NCBI RefSeq assembly: GCF_900105125.1
Contig: NZ_LT629750.1
Location: forward strand, 2,356,001 to 2,420,000
Reading direction: 5' to 3'
DNA length: 64,000 nucleotides
Source: Bradyrhizobium canariense
GTDB taxonomy: Bacteria; Pseudomonadota; Alphaproteobacteria; Rhizobiales; Xanthobacteraceae
Part shown: positions 8,499-17,615 of the stretch, piece after piece
Numbering within the stretch: the first letter of the stretch is position 1
How the letters are laid out: each line of letters starts with the position of its first letter
Position numbers and translations under genes: made by a program
Notes under the pieces: model-generated
Database searches by the model: none
What the model was told of the DNA's origin: nothing
The model's input: only the letters and a program-made list of their open reading frames with translations

Positions 8499-8921
8499 TT
8501 ACGCCGGCTTGACCGGCCTCGTGTTTGGCGAAAGCGGCGGCTCCGTCGCACTCTCATCCGGCAAGCCTTCCGCACGCACGGCAAGGGGCTGCCCGATCCA
8601 AAGCGGATTTGCGCTATGGTCTCGGCGCGGATTGTTCGTGTTCGGATGGACCAATATGCTCAGTCTGCCATGATTGAGCATCAGCCACGGCACCAAAGTC
8701 GGAAAGACGTCAACCGCAAAGGCAATCTGAAACATGGCCTGATCGTGCGGCCCGACTTTCACATCATGCCAACGGCCCAGTGTGACGGAGAAGCGTTCAT
8801 CGATCCAGGCGCGCAGCCGCTCGGCTTCCGAGCGCGTCGTCGGATCGTAATAGACGTGAGCATGAAAACTCGTGATTTCGCTTAGCGAGCGCGGCGGCGG
8901 GGCTGTTGATGAATCAATCAA
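8499..8921 (-). CDS. DOPA 4,5-dioxygenase family protein
   Basis: 140-residue protein of the small DOPA 4,5-dioxygenase family (fungal/bacterial type). Conserved histidines are present in ITSFHAHVYYD (His20, His22), GRWHDVKVGPHD (His52, His59), LNHGRLSILVHP (His84, His92) and DHSANPLWIG (His102), covering the expected iron ligands. Such enzymes cleave catecholic compounds extradiolically, although many bacterial members have no proven substrate. It lies upstream of the PLP-enzyme gene on the same strand with a 288-base gap, so co-transcription is possible but not assured. The C-terminal Pro-rich tail is typical. Confidence 0.85.
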   Translation of the reverse strand: MIDSSTAPPPRSLSEITSFHAHVYYDPTTRSEAERLRAWIDERFSVTLGRWHDVKVGPHDQAMFQIAFAVDVFPTLVPWLMLNHGRLSILVHPNTNNPRRDHSANPLWIGQPLAVRAEGLPDESATEPPLSPNTRPVKPA

Positions 8922-9185
8922 ATGACTGCCTTCGTGTGCTCGAGAACCCTAAACGCCGTCACCTGCATGGGCCATGAACGCCCCGCGGAAGCACAATGTC
9001 GCAAGACAGGTTGTCAGGCTAAAGAGCAGTTGCCGACGACAATCCGCTCCCTTCACCGAAGGATTATAGCGTCGCCATCTAGCACCGCAAATGACGCTTT
9101 CACCCGTCGTGCCACGACAGCGCGCCTCCCTGCGGCGTAGCGCAGGCTTACAGCTGGATACATTACAGCCGGATATGGCACGTCC

Positions 9186-9962
9186 TCACCAGGTCGCGAT
9201 ATACGTGCCCTTGAAGCGCGTATCGATAAAATTCTTCACCGGATCCGAGTGATAGGCCTCGATAAGCTGCTTTACCCAAGGCTTGTCTCTGTCTTCCTCG
9301 CGTACGGCGAGAATGTTGACCCACGGCCCGTCGGCGCTCTCGTGGGCAATCGCGTCGGTCGCGGGATTAAGGCCGGCCTGAACCGCGTAGTTGTTGTTGA
9401 TCGACACCAGATCGACATCCTGAAGCGAGCGCGGCAACTGCGCCGCATCGAGTTCGACGAAACGCAATTTTTTCGGATTGTCGGTAATGTCTGAAATCGT
9501 CGATACGACGTTGTTGGGATCCCTCAGCTTGATCAGGCCGTGAAGGGCAAGGATCATCAGGCCCCGCGCGCCATTTGACGGGTCATTGGCGATGGCAACC
9601 CGCGCTCCTTCCGGCAGGTCGGCCAGTTTCTTGTATTTCAACGAATAGACGCCTTGCGGCGAAGCGATCGTGTTGGCCACCTTCACGATCTTCCATCCCG
9701 TCTTCGATATCTGGTTTTTCAGATAGGGTTCGTGCTGAAACGAGTTCGCTTCGAGATCCCCGAGCGCGAGGGCCTGGTTCGGGATGACATAATCCGAGAA
9801 TTCGATGACCTTGATATCGAGGCCGTGCTCAGCGGCCACCTTCTTGACGACCTCCATGATCTCGGCGTGCGGACCGGCAGTCACGCCGACCCGAACGGTC
9901 TCTCCCTTCGCGGCACCGGCCAGCGCGAGCGCAGCAACAATAATCGCAACAAAGATACGCAT
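9186..9962 (-). CDS. MetQ/NlpA-family periplasmic binding protein
   Basis: 258-residue NlpA-family substrate-binding protein. It starts at ATG 9962 behind GGAGAGGC; the signal peptide (MRIFVAIIVAALALAGAAKG) lacks a lipobox cysteine, so the mature protein is soluble in the periplasm. Family hallmarks are VRVGVTAGPHAEIMEVVKK, EANSFQHEPYL, VAIANDPSNGARGL and the C-terminal VKNFIDTRFKG. Proteins of this family bind D/L-methionine or other sulfur compounds for a MetNI importer. No transporter gene adjoins it; the nearest is metNI at 13799-15578. It is divergent from the ssuA-like gene at 10408. The ligand is unknown. Confidence 0.85.
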   Translation of the reverse strand: MRIFVAIIVAALALAGAAKGETVRVGVTAGPHAEIMEVVKKVAAEHGLDIKVIEFSDYVIPNQALALGDLEANSFQHEPYLKNQISKTGWKIVKVANTIASPQGVYSLKYKKLADLPEGARVAIANDPSNGARGLMILALHGLIKLRDPNNVVSTISDITDNPKKLRFVELDAAQLPRSLQDVDLVSINNNYAVQAGLNPATDAIAHESADGPWVNILAVREEDRDKPWVKQLIEAYHSDPVKNFIDTRFKGTYIATW

Positions 9963-10407
9963 AAGCCTCTCCAAAAATATCAAATGGTACGTGCTCGCTT
10001 CGCACTAACCCCGATCGTTTTTGGCTTCAATCATCCGAGCGATAAAATAACGAAGCGGCTGCGTTCACCGTTCATCGAAACGGAAACGCCTACCCTTAGC
10101 CGCAGGGCAACAATCCTGTTCTCCACATCGCGAGCGGGTTGGCACGTCAGCGGAACGCACGGAAACGGATAGCAATTTCCCGGCGGCCGACGCTACGTGA
10201 AACTAGGACGGGCGCTCTGAAACGTAATTCTCATAGGAGCAGCATACGGAGAATTTATCACCAAGCCCCGTCCATTTTCCGGAATTGCTACCAGACGGCA
10301 ATTACCTGCAAATGAGGGTCGCCGGGCACCCCCGACCGGCTCGTGTCACGGGCAGAGCCATCGAGTGTCAGCTAGCCGCTCTCGCCGCCGAAGAAAGAAC
10401 TCCGACC
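9963..10407. other. Divergent intergenic region, 445 bp
   Basis: Lies between the divergent nlpA-like (9962) and ssuA-like (10408) genes and must hold both promoters. It is AT-richer near 9980-10080. I found no convincing operator, hairpin or small gene; a 41-codon in-frame extension of the right-hand gene (10285) has no good ribosome site. Confidence 0.5.
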
Positions 10408-11376
10408 ATGCCTTCTATTGCATCCATTATGCGCCGCCTTGCCGTCGGCGCCCTCGGCTTGTTGGCGACGGCCGCTCTGGCGCAACCCGCCGTCTCCGAC
10501 GAGATCCGTATCGGCTATCAAAAATCGTCGACACTGACCGCCATCCTCAAGGCCAATGGCGAACTTGAAAAGGCGCTTGCTCCGCTTGGCATCAGCGTGT
10601 CCTGGCACGAATTCACCAGCGGACTGCCGCTATTGGAGGCGGTCAATGTCGGCAGCATCGATTTCGGCGCTGACGTGGCCGATACCGTGCCGATCTTTGC
10701 GCAGGCCGCGGGCGCCAAAATGGCTTACGTCGCCGAGGAAGCTGCATCGCCGTCGGCGCAAGCCATCCTGGTTCCGCAGTCTTCGCCCATCAAAACGCTG
10801 GCCGACCTCAGGGGTAAAAGGGTCGCGGTCACCAAGGGCGCCGGCAGCCATTTTCTGCTTCTTGCCGCCGTGGCAAAGGCTGGCCTGAGTTTCAAAGACA
10901 TCACGCCGGCCTATCTGACGCCTGCCGACGGTCGAGCGGCGTTCGTCAGCAACAATGTCGATGCGTGGGTTGCCTGGGACCCATTCCTCACCAGCGCGAG
11001 CCGCCAGTCGGGCGGACGGGTTCTGGCTGACGGCAGCAACGGCCTTGCAAGCTACAAACGCTATTATCTGTCGTCAGCCGCCTTTGCAGATCGCCACGGC
11101 GATGTGCTGAACATCATTTTCGGCAAACTCGCCGAGACCGGTAGATGGGTCAAAGCTCACCCGAAGGACGCCGCGACCTTGCTCGCCGGCCTCTGGGGTA
11201 TCGACGCACCGACTGTTGAAGAAGCCAACAGCCATCGTTCCTATCAGGTCGGCTCAGTCACCGTCTCCGGACTGTCCGAACAGCAGCGCATCGCGGATGC
11301 ATTCTTCGCGGAAGGGCTGATCCCAGCCAAGGTCGATACAACCGCCGTCAAAATCTGGACGCCCAAGGGTTCTTAA
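10408..11376 (+). CDS. SsuA-like aliphatic sulfonate-binding protein
   Basis: 322-residue ABC-transporter periplasmic binding protein. ATG 10408 gives a clean signal peptide (MRRLAVGALGLLATAALAQPAVS). Motifs shared with SsuA are IRIGYQKSS, SGLPLLEAVNVGSIDFG, SSPIKTLADLRGKRVAVTKG and VDAWVAWDPF; the last positions a Trp/Asp typical of the sulfonate pocket. The protein ends VKIWTPKGS, almost the same as the end of its frameshifted paralogue at 3607. It stands alone: no permease or ATPase is adjacent, so it probably docks on SsuBC encoded elsewhere (20887-22466 or outside). Sulfonate or sulfate-ester uptake is inferred from the family. Confidence 0.85.
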   Translation: MPSIASIMRRLAVGALGLLATAALAQPAVSDEIRIGYQKSSTLTAILKANGELEKALAPLGISVSWHEFTSGLPLLEAVNVGSIDFGADVADTVPIFAQAAGAKMAYVAEEAASPSAQAILVPQSSPIKTLADLRGKRVAVTKGAGSHFLLLAAVAKAGLSFKDITPAYLTPADGRAAFVSNNVDAWVAWDPFLTSASRQSGGRVLADGSNGLASYKRYYLSSAAFADRHGDVLNIIFGKLAETGRWVKAHPKDAATLLAGLWGIDAPTVEEANSHRSYQVGSVTVSGLSEQQRIADAFFAEGLIPAKVDTTAVKIWTPKGS

Positions 11377-11488
11377 CGGAAATCATGGTTGCCTTCCCAC
11401 CACGACCTACGCTGCCGGCACCAGCTTCCTCCGTTAGCTCGCAAGCCGGTCGACGCGATTAAGGGCAGCCTATTCATCAACGTTCGGA

Positions 11489-12322
11489 TCACCACACCGG
11501 TACAAAGAAACGGCCATACTTCTTATTGATGTAATCCTTGACCTCCTGCGAACGGTAGATCGAAACGAAGCGGAGCAGGCGTGGATCGTCCTTCCTGTCG
11601 GTCCGCGCCACGAATTGCAGCGCATAGCGCGGATCGCCGAATCCATCTGCAATCAGCAAACTCTCGGGATTACTGCCTGATGCAATGAGATAGCTGATGC
11701 TGACTTGCGCCAGTTCGACGTCGTCGAGCACCCGGGGGAGCTGCGGCGCCTCGACCTCAAGAAATTTCAATTTCTTCGGATTTCCCTCGATATCGCGGAT
11801 ATTCGCCTTTTCTCCGGCACCCTCGCGCAGCTTGATCAGGCCGGCCTTCTCGAACAGCAAAAGTCCGCGTGCCTCGTTGACCGGATCGCTGGCGACCGCC
11901 ACGGTTGCCCGCTCATGAACATCCGCGATTTTGGTGATCTTCTTCGAATAGAGGCCGACCGGAATGACGTAGGTCGGTGCGACAGGCGTGAAGCTGTAGC
12001 CCCGCGCCTGAATGGCATCGTTCAGGAAGGGAATATGCTGAAAAAGATTGGCGTCGATATCGCCGCTCTGCAATGCCTCGTTCGGTGTCACCCAATCGGA
12101 AAACTCGACGATCTTGACGTCCAACCCCTGCTCCTTGGCGCGCGCCGCCGCAAACTGGATGATATCGGCGATCGGGCCGCTCGATGTGCCGACCTTCAGC
12201 GGCTCGGCGGCGACCGCTGACGAAATTGTCCCATGACCGACGGCGAACAGCAGGCTCGCGGTCACCACTGAAAGCAAACGGCGGCGACCGTACCCTGGTC
12301 CAATGTTGATATCCCTGCTCAT
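11489..12322 (-). CDS. metQ: MetQ/NlpA-family binding protein of the metNI operon
   Basis: 277-residue NlpA-family binding protein, last gene of the leftward operon flavoprotein-ferredoxin-metN-metI-monooxygenase-metQ, starting 53 bases after the monooxygenase stop. An RRRLL-type signal peptide ending in AVAA precedes LKVGTSSGPIADI. Family landmarks are DANLFQHIPFL, VAVASDPVNEARGL and DVELAQVSISYL. There is no lipobox. Sharing an operon with metN and metI makes it the most likely natural partner of that transporter. The linked flavin monooxygenase argues for a ligand whose C-S bond is oxidised after uptake rather than plain methionine; that is inference. Confidence 0.85.
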   Translation of the reverse strand: MSRDINIGPGYGRRRLLSVVTASLLFAVGHGTISSAVAAEPLKVGTSSGPIADIIQFAAARAKEQGLDVKIVEFSDWVTPNEALQSGDIDANLFQHIPFLNDAIQARGYSFTPVAPTYVIPVGLYSKKITKIADVHERATVAVASDPVNEARGLLLFEKAGLIKLREGAGEKANIRDIEGNPKKLKFLEVEAPQLPRVLDDVELAQVSISYLIASGSNPESLLIADGFGDPRYALQFVARTDRKDDPRLLRFVSIYRSQEVKDYINKKYGRFFVPVW

Positions 12323-12375
12323 CTAAATCTCCTTCCAGCTTCCATTCCGGGGGCCGTATCTGGTTGAGCTGATAG

Positions 12376-13791
12376 TCAAGACACCACCGCCGGCCGAGAC
12401 GCGTGATCGGGCCCATCGTCATTCACTCGGCGGTGGCGATAAGATGCGCCGACATGCGACTCCCGCAGGCGTCCGGAAGCGCCTCCAAAGAGTTTTTTCC
12501 GCAACGTTCCCTCGCGATACGCGGTCTTGTAGACGCCGCGCTCTTGCAGGATCGGGACGACCAGATCGACAAAGTCCTCAAGGCCTTCCGGCGTTACCAC
12601 ACGGCTGAGATTGAAGCCGTCGATGCCGGTCTCCTCGACCCAGCCCTGCATCTCATCGGCAACCTCCTCGGCCGAGCCGACAAAGGGCATCGTTCGGCTG
12701 CCGAGGCCCATCTGGCCGAGCAGCTTCCGCAGCGTCCATTGCTCAGTGCTGCGGGTGGTCACCGCCTCCAGAATCGATTGCATGGAGTTGGACTGCTCGT
12801 GCCGCAGCGGCGCGTCGAGATCTTCTTTCGCGTAGTCGATGCCGACCGAACTTGCGAAATGCGCCAGCGCGCCTTCGACGCTGCCATACGCCCGGTAATC
12901 CGCGAACTTCTCCTCCGCTTCCTTGCGCGTCCGGCCCACAATGAAGGAACGGCTCAAGAAGACGACCAGGTCTTCGGCCCTACGGCCGTTCCCGACCGCC
13001 TGCGCTCGCACATCCCTGACAATCGCGCGGACGTTCTCCTTGGTCGAGGTCGCGAAGAACACGCATTCGGCGTGTTTTGCGGCGAAGGCGCGGCCGCGGG
13101 TCGATACCCCGGCTTGATAGAGCACCGGCGTCCGTTGCGGCGAAGGCTCGCTCAGGTGGATTGCGTTGACCCGATGCCGCCGTCCGACATGGCTGATCGC
13201 GTGTATTTTCGCCGGATCGGCGTAAAGCCTGCCGCTCCGATCCGCGACGACCGCATCGTCCTCCCAGCTTCCCTCGAGCAGCTTGTAGACGACCTCCATA
13301 TATTCATCCGCGAGCTCGTAGCGGTTGTCGTGCTCGATCTGGCGATCGAGCCCCATCGCCCTCGCAGCACTGTCGAGATAACCGGTGACGATGTTCCATC
13401 CCATTCGCCCTCGGGTGAGATGATCGAGCGTGGAAAGGCGGCGAGCGAATAAATACGGCGCTTCATAAGTCGCATTCGAGGTGACGCCGAAACCGATATG
13501 CTTCGTCACCGCCGCCATGACGGGAACAACAAGCAGTGGATCGTTGATGGGAATCTGGACCGCGTTGCGGATCGATGCTGCCGGCGACGCGCCGTAGACA
13601 TCATAGACGCCGATGATATCCGCCAGGAAAATCGCGTCGAACAGGCCCCGCTCGGCCGTGCGGGCCAGATGCTGCCAGTATTCGATTTCGGTGTAGCGCG
13701 GCGACTGGTCGCGGGGATGCGCCCACATTCCGTGCTGGATGTGACCGACGGAATTCATGTCGAATGCGTTGAGGCGGATCTCCTTCGGCAT
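12376..13791 (-). CDS. LLM-class flavin monooxygenase (NtaA/SnaA/DszA type)
   Basis: 471-residue FMN-dependent monooxygenase of the bacterial luciferase-like superfamily, NtaA/SnaA/DszA branch, which uses reduced FMN from a separate reductase to cleave C-S or C-N bonds. ATG 13791 lies seven bases after metI. Family landmarks are MWAHPRDQS, YWQHLARTAERGLFDAIFLAD, LSTLDHLTRGRMGWNIVTGYLDSAARAMG and LYQAGVSTRGRAFAAKHAE. It is closest in this window to the enzyme at 35666-37066 (same HPRD and GWNIVTGYLDS stretches), defining one of two subtypes here. Its place between metI and metQ says it acts on whatever that transporter brings in. The exact substrate is unknown. Confidence 0.88.
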   Translation of the reverse strand: MPKEIRLNAFDMNSVGHIQHGMWAHPRDQSPRYTEIEYWQHLARTAERGLFDAIFLADIIGVYDVYGASPAASIRNAVQIPINDPLLVVPVMAAVTKHIGFGVTSNATYEAPYLFARRLSTLDHLTRGRMGWNIVTGYLDSAARAMGLDRQIEHDNRYELADEYMEVVYKLLEGSWEDDAVVADRSGRLYADPAKIHAISHVGRRHRVNAIHLSEPSPQRTPVLYQAGVSTRGRAFAAKHAECVFFATSTKENVRAIVRDVRAQAVGNGRRAEDLVVFLSRSFIVGRTRKEAEEKFADYRAYGSVEGALAHFASSVGIDYAKEDLDAPLRHEQSNSMQSILEAVTTRSTEQWTLRKLLGQMGLGSRTMPFVGSAEEVADEMQGWVEETGIDGFNLSRVVTPEGLEDFVDLVVPILQERGVYKTAYREGTLRKKLFGGASGRLRESHVGASYRHRRVNDDGPDHASRPAVVS

Positions 13792-13798
13792 GACAACC

Positions 13799-14464
13799 CT
13801 ACCGATGCCGCAGGCGGCGGTTGACCCGGCGCGCCAGGTAGTCGCCCACGGTCTGCACGGTCTGCACAAGCGCGATGAGAACGACCACCACGGCAACCAT
13901 CATGTCCGGCATAAAGCGCTGATAACCGTAACGGATGCCCAAATCGCCCAGGCCTCCGCCGCCGACAGCGCCCACCATCGCCGAATAGCCGAGCAGGCTC
14001 ACCACTGCGAGCGTCAACGCCAGCACAAGCCCCGGCAGCGCTTCAGGGATCAACACCTTGAACACGACCTGCAGCGGACTGGCGCCGAACGACGACGCTG
14101 TCTCGATCAGGCCGGCATCCACTTCGCGGATCGCGCCCTCGACCAGCCGCGCGATGAAGGGTGTCGCCGCAATGGTGAGCGGAACGATCGCCGCCCCTGA
14201 TCCAATGGAGGTTCCCGCCACCAGGCGCGTAAACGGAATGATGGCGACCACAAGAATGATGAAGGGCGTCGATCGGGTCGCATTGACGACAACGCCGAGG
14301 ATCGAGTTGACCGCCGGCGCGGCAAACAACTCGCCCTTGCGGCTGGTCGCCAGAAAGATTCCGAGCGGAAGGCCGAAAAGCGTCGCGATAAGGGCAGAGG
14401 TCGCGACCATGAAAAGGCTTTCCCATGTCGACTGGACAATCAAGTTGATGAGATCAAGCGACAT
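13799..14464 (-). CDS. metI: MetI-type ABC transporter permease
   Basis: 221-residue inner-membrane permease with about five hydrophobic segments and the EAA-type loop VEGAIREVDAGLIETASSFGASPLQVV that contacts the ATPase. The ends LSLLGYSAMVGAVGGGGLGDLGIRYGYQRF are typical for MetI. It starts at ATG 14464, inside the last codons of metN (overlap 14454-14464), so translation is coupled. It pairs with MetN and the MetQ-like protein at 11489. It is the only MetI in the window, while four MetQ-like binding proteins are present. Confidence 0.93.
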   Translation of the reverse strand: MSLDLINLIVQSTWESLFMVATSALIATLFGLPLGIFLATSRKGELFAAPAVNSILGVVVNATRSTPFIILVVAIIPFTRLVAGTSIGSGAAIVPLTIAATPFIARLVEGAIREVDAGLIETASSFGASPLQVVFKVLIPEALPGLVLALTLAVVSLLGYSAMVGAVGGGGLGDLGIRYGYQRFMPDMMVAVVVVLIALVQTVQTVGDYLARRVNRRLRHR

Positions 14465-15578
14465 AGCCAAGACGCTCCACGGAGTATCGATGTTGTGAAA
14501 GATAGGACAGCACCTGCGCTGCCTTGGTATCGTCGTCCGGCACGCCGAGCGTCAGCGAACCGATCTGCTGGCCGCCAATCTCGTCGATGCGCGCCGACAG
14601 CAACGCCACGTCGATGGCGAGTTCCCGCGCCAGGCGGGCCACCAGCGTAGCGCCACCGTCCAGTCCCCGCACCAGCACGCGAATGACGGCCTGACCGCCG
14701 GGTCTAGGCTGTTGTTGCAACCGGCTGGTCAACGACACCGGAATCGCGTCGCCGAGTGCCTCGGAAAGAAATGTCTGCGTGATCGAGTGCCGTGGATGGG
14801 TGAAGATGTCTGCGACATGCCCTTTTTCGATAATATGCCCGGCATCAAGCACGATGACCTCTTTGGCGAGTTGCCTGACGACGGACATCTCGTGGGTAAT
14901 CAGGATGATCGTGACCCCGAGTTCCCGATTGATGTTTGCCAACAGATCGAGGATTGAGCGCGTCGTCTGCGGATCGAGCGCCGAGGTTGCTTCGTCCGAC
15001 AACAAGACGTTGGGTCGTGTTGCCAGTGCGCGGGCGATACCGATCCGTTGTTTCTGACCGCCGGATAGCTCGGACGGATAGCGATCGCGCTTGTCGGCGA
15101 TATCGACGAGGTCGAGCAGTTCGGAAACTCTCGACGCGATGTCGGATTTCGACCAGCCCGCGATTTCCAGCGGCAGGGCGATGTTGTCCGCCGCCGTCCG
15201 CGACGACAGCAGATTGAAGTGCTGGAAGATCATGCCGATGGAACGCTGCGCCAGCCGGAGTTCACGACCGGAAAGGCTCGATATGTCGCTATCGGCGACG
15301 ATGACGCGACCGGTCGTCGGCTTTTCCAAACCGTTGATCAGACGGACAAGACTCGACTTGCCGGCTCCGGAACGGCCGATGACACCAGTGATGGACCCGC
15401 GCGCGATCGCGAAATCGACATCTTCCAGCGCGCGCACGCTCGGCTTATTGCGGTGGGCCGGATAGACTTTCGAAACGGCCTCGAATCGAACCATCGCCTC
15501 CAATACGGGCGCGTCGGGCGCAATAACCTCAGATGATTGAACCGGTTGCCCGGCCCTCACCGATTGATGAGCATTCAT
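14454..15578 (-). CDS. metN: MetN-type ABC transporter ATPase with NIL domain
   Basis: 374-residue ATPase that drives the MetI permease. A 29-residue lead precedes VRFEAVSKVYPA. The Walker A motif GRSGAGKSS is near residue 69, the Q-loop is IGMIFQHFNLLSSRTA, the signature LSGGQKQRIGIARAL and the Walker B VLLSDEATSALDP. The C-terminal 75 residues (after about 300) form the NIL domain that in E. coli binds methionine and inhibits transport, so feedback by an internal sulfur ligand is likely. It follows the ferredoxin gene by 94 bases. Confidence 0.93.
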   Translation of the reverse strand: MNAHQSVRAGQPVQSSEVIAPDAPVLEAMVRFEAVSKVYPAHRNKPSVRALEDVDFAIARGSITGVIGRSGAGKSSLVRLINGLEKPTTGRVIVADSDISSLSGRELRLAQRSIGMIFQHFNLLSSRTAADNIALPLEIAGWSKSDIASRVSELLDLVDIADKRDRYPSELSGGQKQRIGIARALATRPNVLLSDEATSALDPQTTRSILDLLANINRELGVTIILITHEMSVVRQLAKEVIVLDAGHIIEKGHVADIFTHPRHSITQTFLSEALGDAIPVSLTSRLQQQPRPGGQAVIRVLVRGLDGGATLVARLARELAIDVALLSARIDEIGGQQIGSLTLGVPDDDTKAAQVLSYLSQHRYSVERLGYVA

Positions 15579-15672
15579 TTAACAGATCCACATTTTCGAC
15601 TGTGCGACCGTTGCCTTCAGGAGCACAGCCGCGACGAATTTCCGGGGACGAAAGACAGCCTCGCTGTCGGCC

Positions 15673-15993
15673 TTAATGCCCGAACAGCAGGTAGCTGCGG
15701 TCGATGCCGCGAAGCGTTTTGGTCTCATCCGTCCAGCCGACGGCGCGGCGATAGCTGCCCATCGCGACACCCTGTTTCAGGGCCACCACATCCACATCCT
15801 GCGGCAGATCAGCGAACGGCGACACGAACAGCGCATCCTCGGGACAATACAGCTCACAAAGGAAACAGGTTTGACAGTCAGCCTGGCGAGCGATGACCGG
15901 AATCCCATCCGTTTTGTCGAAAACGTTGGTCGGGCAGACGTTCACGCAGATATCGCAGGACGTGCATCGCTCGGCATCGATGACTTCGATCAT
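15673..15993 (-). CDS. Two-cluster 4Fe-4S ferredoxin
   Basis: 106-residue ferredoxin with two full cluster motifs: Cys10-13-16-20 (CTSCDICVNVCP) and Cys40-43-46-50 (CQTCFLCELYCP). The ATG overlaps the stop of the upstream flavoprotein by four bases, so the two are translated together and probably form a complex. The pair resembles in outline the flavoprotein plus ferredoxin subunits of adenylylsulfate reductase, but the C-terminal half (SPFADLPQDVDVVALKQG...) is short and different. It likely transfers electrons to or from the flavoprotein, perhaps supplying reduced flavin chemistry on the imported sulfur compound. Confidence 0.9.
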   Translation of the reverse strand: MIEVIDAERCTSCDICVNVCPTNVFDKTDGIPVIARQADCQTCFLCELYCPEDALFVSPFADLPQDVDVVALKQGVAMGSYRRAVGWTDETKTLRGIDRSYLLFGH

Positions 15994-17615
15994 TCCGCCG
16001 CCTCCGCATAGCTCGTGGCTGCATGCGGCCGAACCGAGGTCCAGACCTCATCAAGACCGCCCGTCGTGATGTAATGCCGGAGGCGCTCGTCCTGATCGGG
16101 AAAATCGTCGCGCCGGTGCATGCCGCGGCTTTCCTTGCGGGCAAGCCCGCTCCGGTACATCCAGCGCGCGGTCGCCAGCATGGCGGCGCTTTCCCGGACA
16201 CGCAGCAAGTCGGAGTCGCTGGCCGCCCCCGCTTCGGAAGCGGCGCGCCAAAGCGAGTCGAGACGATCCAACGATCCGCCGAGACGTCCCGCTTCTCGAA
16301 AGTAGTTCAATTCGTAGGGAAAGACTTCGTCCTGAACCGCCTTGGCCAACTCGGCAGGGTTGAATGGCCTGGCAGCCCGGTCACGGAGGCCTATGGTGCC
16401 GGCCCGCGATACCCTTCGCTTTGTCGATCCGATTTGCCCGGCATAGTCGGCAGCGCCCTGCCCCGCCCAACTGCCGGACGACATCGCCCACGCCGCGTTG
16501 TGGCTGCCGCCCCCGGTAAACCCGCCGCAGATCAGTTCGCGGGTCGCGGCGTCGCCCGCAGCATACAGGCCTGGCACACTGGTTGCGCAGTTGTCATCGA
16601 CGATGCGAAGCCCGCCGGTGCCGCGAACCGTGCCCTCCAAGCGTAGCGTAACCGGGAAGCGCTCGGTGAACGGATCGATGCCGGTACGATCAAACGGCAG
16701 GAAGAAATTCGGCTGCGACGCCCGCATATGTCGCTGCACATCGCTGTCGGCCTTGTCGAGACGCGCGTAGACCGGCCCCTGCAGCAGCGCCCGGGCGATC
16801 GCCGATCTTCCGCCCTTCGAGGCCGCGCCGGGAACGATGCTGCCATCTTCATAGGAGAATGTTGCCCAGCCATAGAACAGCGTCTTGGTGACCGAGCCGA
16901 ATGCAGCCGAGATCGCATAAGGATTTGAAAACTCCATGCTGGTCAATTCGGCGCCGGCCTCCGCCGCCATCAGGTAACCGTCACCCGTCAAGACGTTCGA
17001 TCCCAGCGTCTTGCTGAGAAAGGCACAGCCGCCAGTCGCAATCACGACGGCCTTGGCGCGCACGATCCACCGATCATGCTTTTGACGGCGCAGACCCGTC
17101 GCGCCTGCAACTGCGCCATCTTCATCGAGGAGCAATTCGAGAGCCGGGCTGTGGTCAAGAATGGTCACACCGGCTTGCTTGGTCCGCTTGCGCATCAGCC
17201 GCATATATTCCGGCCCCTGCAGCGAGTTGCGCTTGGATTTCCCGCTGTCATCGACCGGATAAGGATAACCCCAATCGGCCAGCCGGTTGCTTCGGTCGTA
17301 CGTGCGATCGAGCACCCGGGCCATCCAGCGGCGGTCCTGGAGATATCCACCCATCTTCTCGCGATTGGCCATCGCGGCTTCGCGCAGCGCCGGATCCGGA
17401 TCGATGTACCAAACACCTGTTCCGGCCGCAGCCGTCGTGCCGGAAGTGCCGCAGAAACCCTTATCAGCGAGAACGACGCGCGCACCGTGCTCCGCCGCGC
17501 TGATCGCAGCCCATGTGCCTGCCGGGCCGCCGCCAAGAACCAGAACATCCGCGTCGAACTCAACAGATCCCGCCGCCGCAGAGACCTTTTCGGCGCGGAC
17601 AGATCGATTAATCAT
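15990..17615 (-). CDS. FAD flavoprotein, fumarate-reductase/AprA-like
   Basis: 541-residue FAD-binding oxidoreductase of the succinate dehydrogenase/fumarate reductase flavoprotein superfamily. The dinucleotide motif LGGGPAGTWAA is at residues 27-37, followed by KGFCGTSGTTAAAGTG, VVIATGGCAFLSKTLGSNVLTGDGYLMA and the FAD-closing VPGLYAAGDAATRELICGGFTGGGSHNAAWAM. It is the first gene of the operon and overlaps the ferredoxin gene by four bases. The size (541) is shorter than true AprA (about 660) and no sat/aprM genes are near, so I do not call it adenylylsulfate reductase. A role in oxidation or reduction of an organosulfur intermediate is inferred from the shared operon with metNI, metQ and a monooxygenase. 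Confidence 0.85.
   Translation of the reverse strand: MINRSVRAEKVSAAAGSVEFDADVLVLGGGPAGTWAAISAAEHGARVVLADKGFCGTSGTTAAAGTGVWYIDPDPALREAAMANREKMGGYLQDRRWMARVLDRTYDRSNRLADWGYPYPVDDSGKSKRNSLQGPEYMRLMRKRTKQAGVTILDHSPALELLLDEDGAVAGATGLRRQKHDRWIVRAKAVVIATGGCAFLSKTLGSNVLTGDGYLMAAEAGAELTSMEFSNPYAISAAFGSVTKTLFYGWATFSYEDGSIVPGAASKGGRSAIARALLQGPVYARLDKADSDVQRHMRASQPNFFLPFDRTGIDPFTERFPVTLRLEGTVRGTGGLRIVDDNCATSVPGLYAAGDAATRELICGGFTGGGSHNAAWAMSSGSWAGQGAADYAGQIGSTKRRVSRAGTIGLRDRAARPFNPAELAKAVQDEVFPYELNYFREAGRLGGSLDRLDSLWRAASEAGAASDSDLLRVRESAAMLATARWMYRSGLARKESRGMHRRDDFPDQDERLRHYITTGGLDEVWTSVRPHAATSYAEAAE

Noticed and set aside
15673..17615. Adenylylsulfate reductase (aprAB) call for the flavoprotein-ferredoxin pair
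   Set aside because: The flavoprotein is over 100 residues shorter than AprA, and no sat, aprM or dsr genes are nearby.
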